A DNA stretch of 64,000 nt from Lacunisphaera sp. (GCA_029945445.1 JAQSCO010000005.1:124001-188000), one strand, 5' to 3'. Positions 45,286 through 53,733 are shown, counted from the stretch's first letter. Notes: generated from the letters alone by a model not told the origin. Program-made: numbers and translations.

Positions 45286-45349
45286 ACCGGCGCGGCCGGG
45301 AGGAAATTATCGACTGGCCTGTGGTTGTGATTCGGGTTGTTTGGCCGGG

Positions 45350-47452
45350 ATGTCACCCCCATCAACGCCGGCTCCCGGGCCCAGCCGGCGCGAGTCGATC
45401 ATGGCCATCCTGCTGTTCGCCGGCGCGCTGGCTTTCCATGGCTGGGGCATGTCGGTGGGCTGGCAGAGCAAGAATCTGCCCGGAGTGGAATACCGGCAGG
45501 CGCAGACGGCGCTGTCGGCCTATTGGATCCAGCAGGAGGCGGATTTTTCCCTGGCGTATCCCACCCCGGTGCTGGGGAAGCCGTGGTCCATCCCGATGGA
45601 GTTTCCGCTCTACCAGTGGAGCGTGGTGGGCACGAGCAACGCGACCGGGCTGGGGCTGACCAAGGCGGGCCGGTTGGTGAGCATGGGTTGTTTCTACCTG
45701 ACGCTACCGGCGCTTTTCCTCCTGCTGGGCCGCTGGCAGGTGGCCGGGGGCCGGCGGTGGCTGGTCCTGGCGCTGGTGGTGAGCTGTCCGTTCTACATTT
45801 TCTACAGCCGCGCCTTCCTGATCGAGACGATGGCGCTGATGTTTGCGGTCTGGTTCTGGGTGGGATTCGAGCGTGCCGTGAAAACGCGGGAATACCGCTG
45901 GCTGGCCATCGCGATGATCGCCGGGACGGGCGCGGGATTAGTGAAGGTGACGACCCTGCTGCTGTATCTGCTGCCAGTGGCGGCATGGGCGCTGGCGCGG
46001 TTGTGGCGGGGTCGGGCGAACGGCCGCTGGCGGAGCGACCTGGCCTGGATGGCGGCGGCGGCCGTCGTGCCGCTCGCGGCGGCCCTGTGGTGGGTCTGGC
46101 AGGCCGACCAGATCAAGGCGCTGAACCCGGTGGCGGATTTCCTCGGTTCGGCGCACATGCGGGATTTCAACCTCGGCAACGACGCGCTGCGCTTTTCGCC
46201 GGAGATCTGGGCCATGAAATGGCGGATTATCCGCGATGAACTGACCTGGCTGCCGCTGTTGTCCCTGAGTTTCGCGGGCCTGCTGCTGGCCGGGTGGTCG
46301 CGGGTGCGGGCCGTGCTGTTTTGCGGGCTGATCTTTGTCTCGGCCTTGTGGCTTTTCCCCGTGCTCTATGCCTACCACGACTACTACTACGTGGCGAGTG
46401 CCGTGGCCTTGCTGCTGGCCGCGGGCCTGGCCCTGGTCGCTCTCGCCGAGAACGCGCGCTGGCGCTGGCTCGGCCTCACCTTGGCCGCGCTGATCGTCGC
46501 CGGGCAGATGCACTGGTATGGCCGGCATTATTACCCCATGCAGCAGGGGGTGACGGCCGGCGGCAGCCTGCTCACGGAGGTGCTGAAGGAATTCACCGAA
46601 CCGCGGGATGTGCTGGTGATCGTCGGCGAGGACTGGAATTCGATGACCGCCTACTACGCGCAGCGCCGCGTCCTGATGTTGCGCGGAGACGTCGAGGCGG
46701 ATGCGGGCAGGATCGACCGGGCGCTGGCCAATCTGCGGGAAGAGTCGGTGGGGGCGCTGCTCGTCACGGGCAAGGCCTGGCCGGAGGCGGCGGTGCTGAT
46801 CGGCCGGTTGGCGGCGCGGGGGTTGAGTGATCGGCCAGTGCTGCAGGGCCAGGGCACGTGGTTGTTTTTCCCGAAGAAGCGGGAGGCCCGGGTGGTCGGG
46901 GCGATGCGGAACGGGGCGATCGCGGGAGTGACGTGGGCGCCCGGCGCCGAGCCGGCGGCGGAACCGCTGGCCGGCCGGTGGCACGAACTCGCGGACCTGC
47001 CCGGCTATCAGCAGGCGCTGTTTGCCTCCATGCACCCGTTGCCAGTGCGCTTTTTCTGCACCTTCGAGCCGGCCCGCCAGGTAATCGCGCACGTGTCCTC
47101 CTTCGGGGCCCATCCGTTGACGCGCCTGGTCTTTCACCTGGGCCGTGGCGCGCACATCCTGCGGCAGGTGGTGTGGTTCAATCCTGATGCCTACAATGTG
47201 ACTTCTGCCCCCGGGCCCACCGATGGCGTGGAGTTGCGGCTGTCGCTCCTGGGGGGCGGGATTGAACCGAGGGAACTGGCCTCGCGGTTGATCGATCCGC
47301 TGGCCAATCTTTCCGACCGCGGCCCGGTGCCGGTCGAGTTTCGCTTTGAACTTGCGGAGGAGGGCGACGTGGAGCTGCTGTTCGGGCCGGGCCCGATGGA
47401 TCGCGATACGCGCGACTGGATCTGGCTCCGCGGGCCGGTCGTGTTCGACTGA
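45350..47452 (+). CDS. GT-C glycosyltransferase, tandem array member 4, C-terminal beta module
   Basis: A 700-residue protein from the ATG of MSPPSTPAPGPSRRES; a TTG three codons earlier also opens the frame. Seen: NLPGVEYRQAQTALSAYWIQ, LAYPTPVLGKPWSIPMEFPL, FYSRAFLIETMALMFAVWFW, about ten membrane segments, VIVGEDWNSMTAYYAQRRVL, and the shared module (about 580-700; GAHPLTRLVFHL, PTDGVELRL, DRGPVPVEF, RDWIWLRG). Its stop is 3 nt from the stop of the convergent gene 47456-49558, leaving no room for a terminator between them. Transcripts of the two strands probably overlap there. Substrate unknown. Confidence 0.8.
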   Translation: MSPPSTPAPGPSRRESIMAILLFAGALAFHGWGMSVGWQSKNLPGVEYRQAQTALSAYWIQQEADFSLAYPTPVLGKPWSIPMEFPLYQWSVVGTSNATGLGLTKAGRLVSMGCFYLTLPALFLLLGRWQVAGGRRWLVLALVVSCPFYIFYSRAFLIETMALMFAVWFWVGFERAVKTREYRWLAIAMIAGTGAGLVKVTTLLLYLLPVAAWALARLWRGRANGRWRSDLAWMAAAAVVPLAAALWWVWQADQIKALNPVADFLGSAHMRDFNLGNDALRFSPEIWAMKWRIIRDELTWLPLLSLSFAGLLLAGWSRVRAVLFCGLIFVSALWLFPVLYAYHDYYYVASAVALLLAAGLALVALAENARWRWLGLTLAALIVAGQMHWYGRHYYPMQQGVTAGGSLLTEVLKEFTEPRDVLVIVGEDWNSMTAYYAQRRVLMLRGDVEADAGRIDRALANLREESVGALLVTGKAWPEAAVLIGRLAARGLSDRPVLQGQGTWLFFPKKREARVVGAMRNGAIAGVTWAPGAEPAAEPLAGRWHELADLPGYQQALFASMHPLPVRFFCTFEPARQVIAHVSSFGAHPLTRLVFHLGRGAHILRQVVWFNPDAYNVTSAPGPTDGVELRLSLLGGGIEPRELASRLIDPLANLSDRGPVPVEFRFELAEEGDVELLFGPGPMDRDTRDWIWLRGPVVFD

Positions 47453-47455
47453 TCC

Positions 47456-49558
47456 TCAGCGGATCTCGATCCGCGCCCAGTAGGCCTGGTCGTAGGCAAA
47501 ATTCCCCGCCGGCCCCGGCGCGATCGTGAACACCAGCTCCCCCGTGAAGGGCGCGCCGTTGTCGTAAGCCAGTTCCTGCGGACCGCGGTCGACCGGACGG
47601 GTGACGGGAGTCAGCTCGCGGCGCAGCAGGGAGCGGCGCAGGCCGCCGGGCTGCTGCTCGAAAATTTCCACGATGACTCCGTCCGTGGCTTCCGGCAGGG
47701 GCTTCGCGTAGGTGGCGGCCGGGAGGCCGGCGACCGCGGCGAGGCGGTGTGCCCCGGCGGGCGGCTGGAAATAAACCTCGGAGGGCGCGTGGGCCTGGAT
47801 CACTTCGCGTCCGTCCAGCGTCCCACGACTGACGCCGAACTGGCTGCGGGCCCGGCCGGGCGCGGGCGAGCACATCGGGAAATCCTGCGCGGCGAGATCG
47901 GCCACCTTGGCGTCGGTCATCGACAGCTCGGTCGTCGGCGCCACCAGCACGCGGGCGGTCGCGAAGGTGCGCCCACGCAGTCGCACCGCGGACGGTGCGA
48001 CCACGTCTGCGGGCAGATAGAGATCGGCGGCTTCGCTGGTGGCGAACGGTCGGGGCGCGAGGCCGAAGCGCGCGGCGCGCGCGGCCACGAGCGCGGCGTC
48101 CTGGCGGACCTGGTCGCCGACGAGCACCATCGCCGCGATGCGGCGCGGGGGCAGCCGGGCAATGACGTCCTCCAGCACGCCGGTCTCGGCGTCGCGTCCG
48201 CCTGCGACCATCACGGCGCGGCGCTGGGCATAGTAGGGCAGGAGCGGGTTCCAGTCGTCGCCCGAGATGAGCACGACGCCGTCGGCCGGCACGGTTTCGC
48301 GAATGACGGTGGCAAGGTCGGGCGGCGGCGGCGCGGCCTTCCAGTAGTAATAATGGTAGCCGCGGTCGAAGGCGTGGTATTGCAGCGCGAGCACCAGACC
48401 GAGCGCGACCCAGCGCGGCGCGGCGGGCAGGCGCGGGTTGTCCCACGCAGAGGCGAGCAGCAGGCCGGCGGCGCCGCTGAGCAGGAGCGCGTTGGCCGTG
48501 TAGTAATAGTCGTGGATGTGGTAGAGGTTGGCGAAGACGAGCGGCCCGGCGAAAAATCCGGCCACGCAAGCCAGGGCAACCCGGCGCGCGCGCGGCGCGG
48601 CAAAGGTCGCGCACAGGAGCGCAAGCGCGAGCGCGCCCTCGCTGAGGATGTTCTGCGTGAGGTTTTCCCACAGGTGCTGCCAGAACGACGGCTCCGTGCG
48701 CAGTGACCATGTGCCGTAGTTCCAACGGTGCAGTTCGGTGGAGGCGAGGAAGCCGGTGTAGGGATTCGAGTGCTTGAGGGCGTCGCCACGCGCGATCCAC
48801 CAGAGCGCGGCGCCGAGTGCGAGGGCGACCGGCAGGGCGGCGAGCAGTGCCGGCCGGAGGGCGGCCGCCGGATCAAAACCGCCGTTTTCGCGCCGCCCGG
48901 ATTGGTGAATCACGGCGAGGGCGAGAAACGCGGCGGGCACCAGGTAGACGGCCAGGGTGGTGATCTTCGTGAGCGCGGCGAGCACAGCGCAGGCGATGGC
49001 CGCAGCCAGCCAGCCCCAGCTGCGGGCAGCCAGCGTGCGGTGCAGCGCAAACACGAACCACACCGCGAAGCATAGCGCGGTCGTCTCGATCATCACCGCC
49101 CGCGTGTAGAAAAGGTAGACCGGCGTGCTGAGCACCACGGCCAGCACCAGCAGCCGGCGCGTAGGCGGCAGCTCCGCGAGTTCCAGCAGGCCGTAGATGG
49201 CGGGCAGCGTGGCGGCGAAGAACAGGATGCTGACCAGCCGGCCGGTTTGTTCCAGCGGCAGGCTGGTGAGCGACGACAGTCCCGCGACGCAGACCTGGTA
49301 AGTGGGAAACTCGAGGGGGATGGACCACGGCGGCCCGAAGAGCGGCGTGAGGTAGTCGAGATGGAAACCATCCTGCTGCATCCAGAACGCGCTGAGCGCC
49401 GTCTGCAGCTGACGGAATTCGTAGCGATCGAGGATGGAGGCGTGCCACGAGCGCGTGACCATCCAGGCCGCGACGCCCAGCATGGAGAGGAAAATCAATC
49501 CCAGCCACTGGTCATCGGAGCGGCGTTCAGGGGCGGAGGATGACTTGGGGTCAGTCAT
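47456..49558 (-). CDS. GT-C glycosyltransferase, inverted fifth paralogue, C-terminal beta module
   Basis: A 700-residue protein from the ATG of MTDPKSSSAPERRSD. Seen: membrane segment 1, then DRYEFRQLQTALSAFWMQQD and LDYLTPLFGPPWSIPLEFPT, which is a diverged version of the array's first-loop motifs. FYTRAVMIETTALCFAVWFV, about ten membrane segments and LISGDDWNPLLPYYAQRRAV follow. The module (about 585-700) reads HAPSEVYFQP, ATYAKPL, TDGVIV, DRGPQELAY and DQAYWARI, so its final DWxxW is changed to DQxYW. It is the most diverged of the five, sits in the opposite orientation, and is the last gene of the nucleotide-sugar operon. It is preceded by a palindromic repeat element. Confidence 0.8.
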   Translation of the reverse strand: MTDPKSSSAPERRSDDQWLGLIFLSMLGVAAWMVTRSWHASILDRYEFRQLQTALSAFWMQQDGFHLDYLTPLFGPPWSIPLEFPTYQVCVAGLSSLTSLPLEQTGRLVSILFFAATLPAIYGLLELAELPPTRRLLVLAVVLSTPVYLFYTRAVMIETTALCFAVWFVFALHRTLAARSWGWLAAAIACAVLAALTKITTLAVYLVPAAFLALAVIHQSGRRENGGFDPAAALRPALLAALPVALALGAALWWIARGDALKHSNPYTGFLASTELHRWNYGTWSLRTEPSFWQHLWENLTQNILSEGALALALLCATFAAPRARRVALACVAGFFAGPLVFANLYHIHDYYYTANALLLSGAAGLLLASAWDNPRLPAAPRWVALGLVLALQYHAFDRGYHYYYWKAAPPPPDLATVIRETVPADGVVLISGDDWNPLLPYYAQRRAVMVAGGRDAETGVLEDVIARLPPRRIAAMVLVGDQVRQDAALVAARAARFGLAPRPFATSEAADLYLPADVVAPSAVRLRGRTFATARVLVAPTTELSMTDAKVADLAAQDFPMCSPAPGRARSQFGVSRGTLDGREVIQAHAPSEVYFQPPAGAHRLAAVAGLPAATYAKPLPEATDGVIVEIFEQQPGGLRRSLLRRELTPVTRPVDRGPQELAYDNGAPFTGELVFTIAPGPAGNFAYDQAYWARIEIR

Positions 49559-49578
49559 GTCGGTCAGGGCCTGTTTTA

Positions 49579-49635
49579 TGTAGGGGCGTGGCTTGACCAC
49601 GCCCGTCACGGGCGGACACAAGGTCCGCCCCTACA
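49579..49635. repeat. 57-bp palindromic MITE/REP-like element
   Basis: Seen: perfect 10-bp terminal inverted repeats (TGTAGGGGCG ... CGCCCCTACA). Between them are two internal hairpins with 8-bp stems and 5-nt loops: GGGCGTGG/CCACGCCC and GGGCGGAC/GTCCGCCC. It lies in the 131-nt spacer between the epimerase and the GT-C gene. GTTT occurs on both flanks but is too short to call a target duplication. The RNA would fold either as two hairpins or as one cruciform-like stem. Similar short GC-rich palindromes are usually dispersed non-autonomous elements; copy number cannot be checked here. Confidence 0.75.
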
Positions 49636-49689
49636 GTTTCGGCCAAGCGACGCAAAACCGGCCGGGTTGATTTTGCGCACCGGTGCATG

Positions 49690-50595
49690 CTAGTGCGCGG
49701 CGTAGCCCGCGGCGGCGCGCCGCAGACCCTCGGCCAGCGGCACCTGCGGCGACCAGCCGGTGGCCGCGCAGAATTTTCCGTGGTCGAGCCGGCTGTCATG
49801 CACGTCCCACGCCGGCGCCTGGCTGTGCTGCAGTGCAATCGGCCGCCCGACCTCGCCTTCGATCAGGCGGATCACCTCGTCGATCCGGTGCGATTCGCCG
49901 GCGCCGAGGTTGAACGTGCCGGTGAAGCTGCCGGCCAGCACCGCTTCCAGCGCCGAGAGAAAATCCGTGTAGTAGAGAAAATCCTTCCGGGCGGAGCCGT
50001 CGCCCCAGAGGGTGAGCGTCTGGCCGTTCACGCCGCAGCGCAGGGCGTGCGGGATGAGCCCCTGCGCGCGGCTGCTCGGCACCGGATAACCGTAGGGGTT
50101 TGAGATGCGCAGCACGGTGCAGTGCAGGCCGTCGCGCTCCGCGCGCTCCGCGATCAGCTGCTCGGCGGCAAGCTTGGCGCGGCCGTAGGAACCGACGGGC
50201 TGGCAGGCATCGTCCTCGCGGCTGGGCCGGCCGGGGGCGTTGCCGTAGACCGCGCCGCCGGTGGAAAAGAAAACCAGCCGCACGCGGCGGGTGGCGGGGT
50301 TGGTCGCGAGGGCGGCGAGCAATTTTTCCAGGAACGGCAGGTCGTGCTGCTGCTCCATGCCGGGCTGCTGCTCCGAGGTCGCGGGCAGGGAACTCCACGC
50401 CAGGTGAAAAATGGTGTCGGCGCCCGCGAGCACGGCCGGTTCGAGCAGCGACTCGAGCGGGTGGAAACCATGGCCGCCTTGGCGCGAGAACAATGTCACG
50501 GCGTGCGCAGGTGCGCGGAAATGATCGGCCACCAGCGAGGCCAGTCGGCCGCGGCCGCCGGTGACGAAAATGCGCTGGGCGGAAGGGGCGGACAT
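49690..50595 (-). CDS. NAD-dependent epimerase/dehydratase (extended SDR)
   Basis: A 301-residue protein, ATG at 50595, 2 nt after the stop of the GT4 gene. Seen: the N-terminal nucleotide-binding loop IFVTGGRGRLASLV (the last glycine of TGxxGxxG is replaced by Ala), FHLAWSS, the catalytic triad region FFSTGGAVYGN and SYGRAKLAAEQL (YxxxK), RISNPYGYP and a C-terminal DFLYYTDFLSALEAVLAG substrate region with NLGAGESHRI. Known: GalE/RmlB-type extended SDRs interconvert NDP-sugars. Inference: it tailors a nucleotide sugar used by the adjacent GT4. The exact reaction is not determinable from the sequence. Confidence 0.85.
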   Translation of the reverse strand: MSAPSAQRIFVTGGRGRLASLVADHFRAPAHAVTLFSRQGGHGFHPLESLLEPAVLAGADTIFHLAWSSLPATSEQQPGMEQQHDLPFLEKLLAALATNPATRRVRLVFFSTGGAVYGNAPGRPSREDDACQPVGSYGRAKLAAEQLIAERAERDGLHCTVLRISNPYGYPVPSSRAQGLIPHALRCGVNGQTLTLWGDGSARKDFLYYTDFLSALEAVLAGSFTGTFNLGAGESHRIDEVIRLIEGEVGRPIALQHSQAPAWDVHDSRLDHGKFCAATGWSPQVPLAEGLRRAAAGYAAH

Positions 50596-50597
50596 GG

Positions 50598-52529
50598 TCA
50601 CGACGGTGTCAGGGTGCCGTAGAAACTGGCAAGCGTCTCCGCGCTCCGCCGCCAGCTGAAATGTTTCTCCGCGAAAGCCACCGCGCCCGCCGCGAGCCGG
50701 GCCGCGAGGGCCGGGTCGCCGCGCAGCGCCTTGACGGCGGCGGCGATGCCCGCGGCATCGGCGCGGTCGAGCACGTAGGCGTCGGTCCCGTGGCGAACGG
50801 CGGTGCCGAGATTGGTGCGCGGGAGAATCACGGGCCGGCCGATCGCGAAGAACTCCGGGAGCTTCGAGGGGAAGCGGTAGTCGTTGAAGGCGTCGGGCGC
50901 GCCGGGCTGGACAAAAATATCTGCCAGCGCCAGCAGCGGGGCGAGGTGGCGGTGGTGCTGGACCAGCCCGAGCGAGAGCACGAAGGGGGCGACCTCGCCG
51001 GCGAGCTCCTTGAGGAAATCCACGCGGTCGAGCCCGGTGCGGATCAGCGTGACGGGATGGCCGGCGCGGTTGAGCGCGAGCACGGCGGCGTAGAGCTCGC
51101 GCATCTCGGCGGCGTTCGAGGCGTGGACGTTGCCGTGATAGAACAGCACCGTGGTGCCCGGGGCCGGCCGGAGCGCGGCGCGGAATTCCGCCGGGACCGG
51201 CCGCGGGAAATACGCGCGCGCATCCGCGGCGGGCATCAGCGTCACGCAGGGTTTTCCGGCCGGCACGAACTCGCGCAGCCGGTCCATGATGACCGTGACC
51301 CCGTCGCACTTGACGAGAAAGCCGCGGCTGCGGCGGGGATGCGACAGGTCGGCGGGCACGAGGCGGTCGAGCTCGGCGTCGGACAGCAGGGCGAGCTCCG
51401 CGAGCGGGCGGCCCGTGGTCAGGGCGAGGATCTGCTGTTCGTTGTCCTCGAGGTGCACGATGACGCGCGCCCGGTGCCGGGAGCGGAGCTTATCGGCGAG
51501 CACGCGCACGTTTTCCCGCGTGGTCCAGGCGTGGATGACGTCGGGCCCGCGCTTGTTGGCGTAGGCGGGGTCGTTCTCCGCCATCGCATGCGTCAGCCCG
51601 CGGAAGCTCGGCCGGTCGAGGTGGGCGAGCGTCTCCTTGTCGTGAGCCACGGCGACGGCGACGGCGTGGCCGGCGGCCACGAGTTCATCGGCCAGCGCGG
51701 CGACGTGGAGCGCGCTGTTGGAGGCGAAGCTGCCCGGCAGGATGAAAAGGATGTTGAGGGGACGATCCGCGGGTTTGGGCGTGCCGGGGGCGCGGGCGCG
51801 CCGCCCGGTCTCCAGGCCGATGCGCGCCGCCGTGAGATTGAGCGCCGGCTCGTGGTTCTCGTCCCGGTCGACGCGGAAGGTGACCTTGGTCGGGGAAATC
51901 ACGGTGCGGCCGTCGGCCAGTCGCGCGCGCACCCGGACCGGGCCGTGGCCGGCCACAAGGAAATCCTCGCTGACGAAACCGCAGCGCGGGGCGTGCGCGA
52001 TCGCGGGAAAGGCCGCGGCGACGTCGCGGCGCGGCTGGTCCAGCACGCACGCGATCCGGCGGTGGCCGTAGCGCAAAGTCAGCTCCTGCACGGGCGACGC
52101 GGGATCGAGGGCCCAGCCGCCGACCTTCACGCGGTCGCGCAGGGTGCCTTCGCTGATGGGCTCGTCGAGCACCGCGCCGAACGGGACGGCCTCGACGACA
52201 ATCGTGAGCTGCTTGAAAGCCTGCCACGTGCCGCCGGGCAATTGCGCTTCGAAGCGCGCGAGATGAACCCCGGCGGGCAGGGTGCCCTCGATAGTGAAGC
52301 CGCACTGCGCCGCGGCCGGTTCGGCGGGGAGCAGTTGCGCGACGTCGGCCCGTTCGCGGCGGGACGACATCGGCAGCGTGACGGCGTCCGTTACCAACCG
52401 GACTGATGGCGCGGCGGTGACGCCCGCGGCCAGGCACCAGCCGGTGAGGAAAATCTTTCCGCCGGCCGCGCGCAGGGGGCGGGGCGTTTCAATCTCGCCG
52501 TGCAGCACCGGTGCGAAGATCGCGGTCAT
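50598..52529 (-). CDS. GT4-like glycosyltransferase with two N-terminal modules
   Basis: A 643-residue protein, ATG at 52529 overlapping the stop of the coiled-coil gene (ATGA). Seen: module 1 (about 5-115; KIFLTGWCLAAGV, WQAFKQLTIVV), module 2 (about 125-235; VKVGGWALDPASPVQELTLR, RRDVAAAFPAIAHAPRCGFV), and a GT-B domain (about 260-640) with ILFILPGSFASNSALHVAAL, DVIHAWTTRENVRVLADKLR, VLFYHGNVHASNAAEMRELY and FPSKLPEFFAIGRPVILP, where the second Glu of the GT4 motif is kept. Its modules are the most diverged of the six proteins that carry this pair. Cytosolic. Likely adds a sugar made by this operon, perhaps a heptose, but that is inference from proximity. Confidence 0.83.
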   Translation of the reverse strand: MTAIFAPVLHGEIETPRPLRAAGGKIFLTGWCLAAGVTAAPSVRLVTDAVTLPMSSRRERADVAQLLPAEPAAAQCGFTIEGTLPAGVHLARFEAQLPGGTWQAFKQLTIVVEAVPFGAVLDEPISEGTLRDRVKVGGWALDPASPVQELTLRYGHRRIACVLDQPRRDVAAAFPAIAHAPRCGFVSEDFLVAGHGPVRVRARLADGRTVISPTKVTFRVDRDENHEPALNLTAARIGLETGRRARAPGTPKPADRPLNILFILPGSFASNSALHVAALADELVAAGHAVAVAVAHDKETLAHLDRPSFRGLTHAMAENDPAYANKRGPDVIHAWTTRENVRVLADKLRSRHRARVIVHLEDNEQQILALTTGRPLAELALLSDAELDRLVPADLSHPRRSRGFLVKCDGVTVIMDRLREFVPAGKPCVTLMPAADARAYFPRPVPAEFRAALRPAPGTTVLFYHGNVHASNAAEMRELYAAVLALNRAGHPVTLIRTGLDRVDFLKELAGEVAPFVLSLGLVQHHRHLAPLLALADIFVQPGAPDAFNDYRFPSKLPEFFAIGRPVILPRTNLGTAVRHGTDAYVLDRADAAGIAAAVKALRGDPALAARLAAGAVAFAEKHFSWRRSAETLASFYGTLTPS

Positions 52530-52948
52530 GCCTGCTTGCCGCCGAGCTTGCGGAGCCAGGCCGTCCACCGCCAGCTGGGTGAGGATTTGAGGGCGAGCAA
52601 TTCCGCGCTGAGCCGGTCCGCGTCCGCCTGCCGCCGGGCGATCCCGGCCTCGGCCTCGGCCCGGGCCGCGAGGGCGGTGACGAGTTCCCGGGCGGTTTGC
52701 AGCTGCAGCGCCTGCAGGTGCTCGCTGTGCGCGCGGGTATCGGTCAAAACTTTTTCCAGATGGGCGGCCTCATCGAGCTTGCGGTCGGCGAGGGTTTGCG
52801 CGGCCGCCAAGAGCTGGGTCAATTCCGCGAGCCGCGGCGTCAGGCCGTCGCGCTCGTCCTCCAGCTCCATGATGCGCACCTGGGCCAGGATGAGCTGCTG
52901 GCGGAGGAGGTTGAGCAGGTCGGCCGGCTCCTGGGAATCGGGCTTCAT
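52526..52948 (-). CDS. Small coiled-coil protein with C-terminal SWRWT/LRKL motif
   Basis: A 140-residue protein. Seen: a nearly continuous heptad-rich helix (about residues 10-120; LLNLLRQQLILAQVRIMELE, RLAELTQLLAAAQTLADRKL) with no signal peptide or membrane segment. It ends in LKSSPSWRWTAWLRKLGG. That ending (S-x-SWR-x-T-x-x-LR) is the same tail that often closes coiled coils fused to glycan methyltransferases and glycosyltransferases. Here it stands as a separate gene, coupled by an ATGA overlap to the GT4 that follows. Inference: a spacer or scaffold subunit, perhaps a chain-length ruler. No enzymatic function is claimed. Confidence 0.75.
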   Translation of the reverse strand: MKPDSQEPADLLNLLRQQLILAQVRIMELEDERDGLTPRLAELTQLLAAAQTLADRKLDEAAHLEKVLTDTRAHSEHLQALQLQTARELVTALAARAEAEAGIARRQADADRLSAELLALKSSPSWRWTAWLRKLGGKQA

Positions 52949-53013
52949 GGCGAGGGCAACATCAAGCCGGGCCGCCGCGGGGATGTGAAGCCTATTGTCC
53001 GCGGCAGGGCGGC

Positions 53014-53733
53014 TTAGAGCTGGTAGCCCGCGGAGGCGGCGTCGCTCGCGAACATCTTCACCGTGTCGAGCGACAGGCTGGCGAGGTCCTGGCCCAACAT
53101 CTTGGCCGCCTTGGCGAGGATGTCGTGGGTGACGGTGACGATGTCGCAGCCGCACTCTTCGGCCTGCACGATGTTCAGCACCTCGCGCACGCTGGCCCAC
53201 AGCAGCTCGGCTTTGGGCTGGTCGGCGAGGATCTTCCGGCTCTCGCGCATGAGTGGCATCGGGTCGACGCCCGTGTCGGCGATGCGCCCGGCGAAAATGG
53301 ACACCACCGACGGCACGGCCGGGTTGAGCACGGCGGCGACACCGCGCACTTGATCGAGGGTGAGGATGGCCGTGATGTTGAGCTTCACGCCCTCGTCGGC
53401 CAGCTCGCGGATGAGCGGGACGGCGGACTCGGCCCGCGTGTTGGTGATGGGGATCTTGACGTAGACGTTCCGACCCCAGCCGGCGATCTTGAGGGCCTGG
53501 CGCTTCATCTCGGGAAATTCGTCGGCGAAGACCTCCAGCGAGATCGGCTTGGCCGTGACGGTTTGGAGGATGTCCTTCGCGAAGGCCTCGTAGTCGCTGA
53601 TGCCCGCCTTTTTCATCAGGGTCGGGTTCGTGGTCAGGCCCTTGATGTAGGGCTTCGCGTAGAGGTCGAGGATCCCGGCCTTGTCCGCTCCGTCGGCGTA
53701 GATTTGGATCTTGAGGGTATTCAGCGTCAGCAT
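53014..53733 (-). CDS. Transaldolase-family protein (small TalC/FSA-like)
   Basis: A 239-residue protein from the ATG of MLTLNTLKIQIYADGA. Seen: a TIM-barrel transaldolase signature, with the beta1 loop GLTTNPTLMKKAG, the catalytic-lysine strand VYVKIPITN, LNITAILTLDQV and SIFAGRIADTG. Length fits the short transaldolase / fructose-6-phosphate aldolase group. Known: transaldolase produces or consumes sedoheptulose 7-phosphate. Inference: because gmhA, which uses sedoheptulose 7-phosphate, lies in the same operon, this protein may feed the heptose pathway. A true transaldolase and an aldolase cannot be told apart by eye. It lies between the coiled-coil gene (65-nt gap) and gmhB (20-nt gap). 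Confidence 0.85.
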   Translation of the reverse strand: MLTLNTLKIQIYADGADKAGILDLYAKPYIKGLTTNPTLMKKAGISDYEAFAKDILQTVTAKPISLEVFADEFPEMKRQALKIAGWGRNVYVKIPITNTRAESAVPLIRELADEGVKLNITAILTLDQVRGVAAVLNPAVPSVVSIFAGRIADTGVDPMPLMRESRKILADQPKAELLWASVREVLNIVQAEECGCDIVTVTHDILAKAAKMLGQDLASLSLDTVKMFASDAASAGYQL

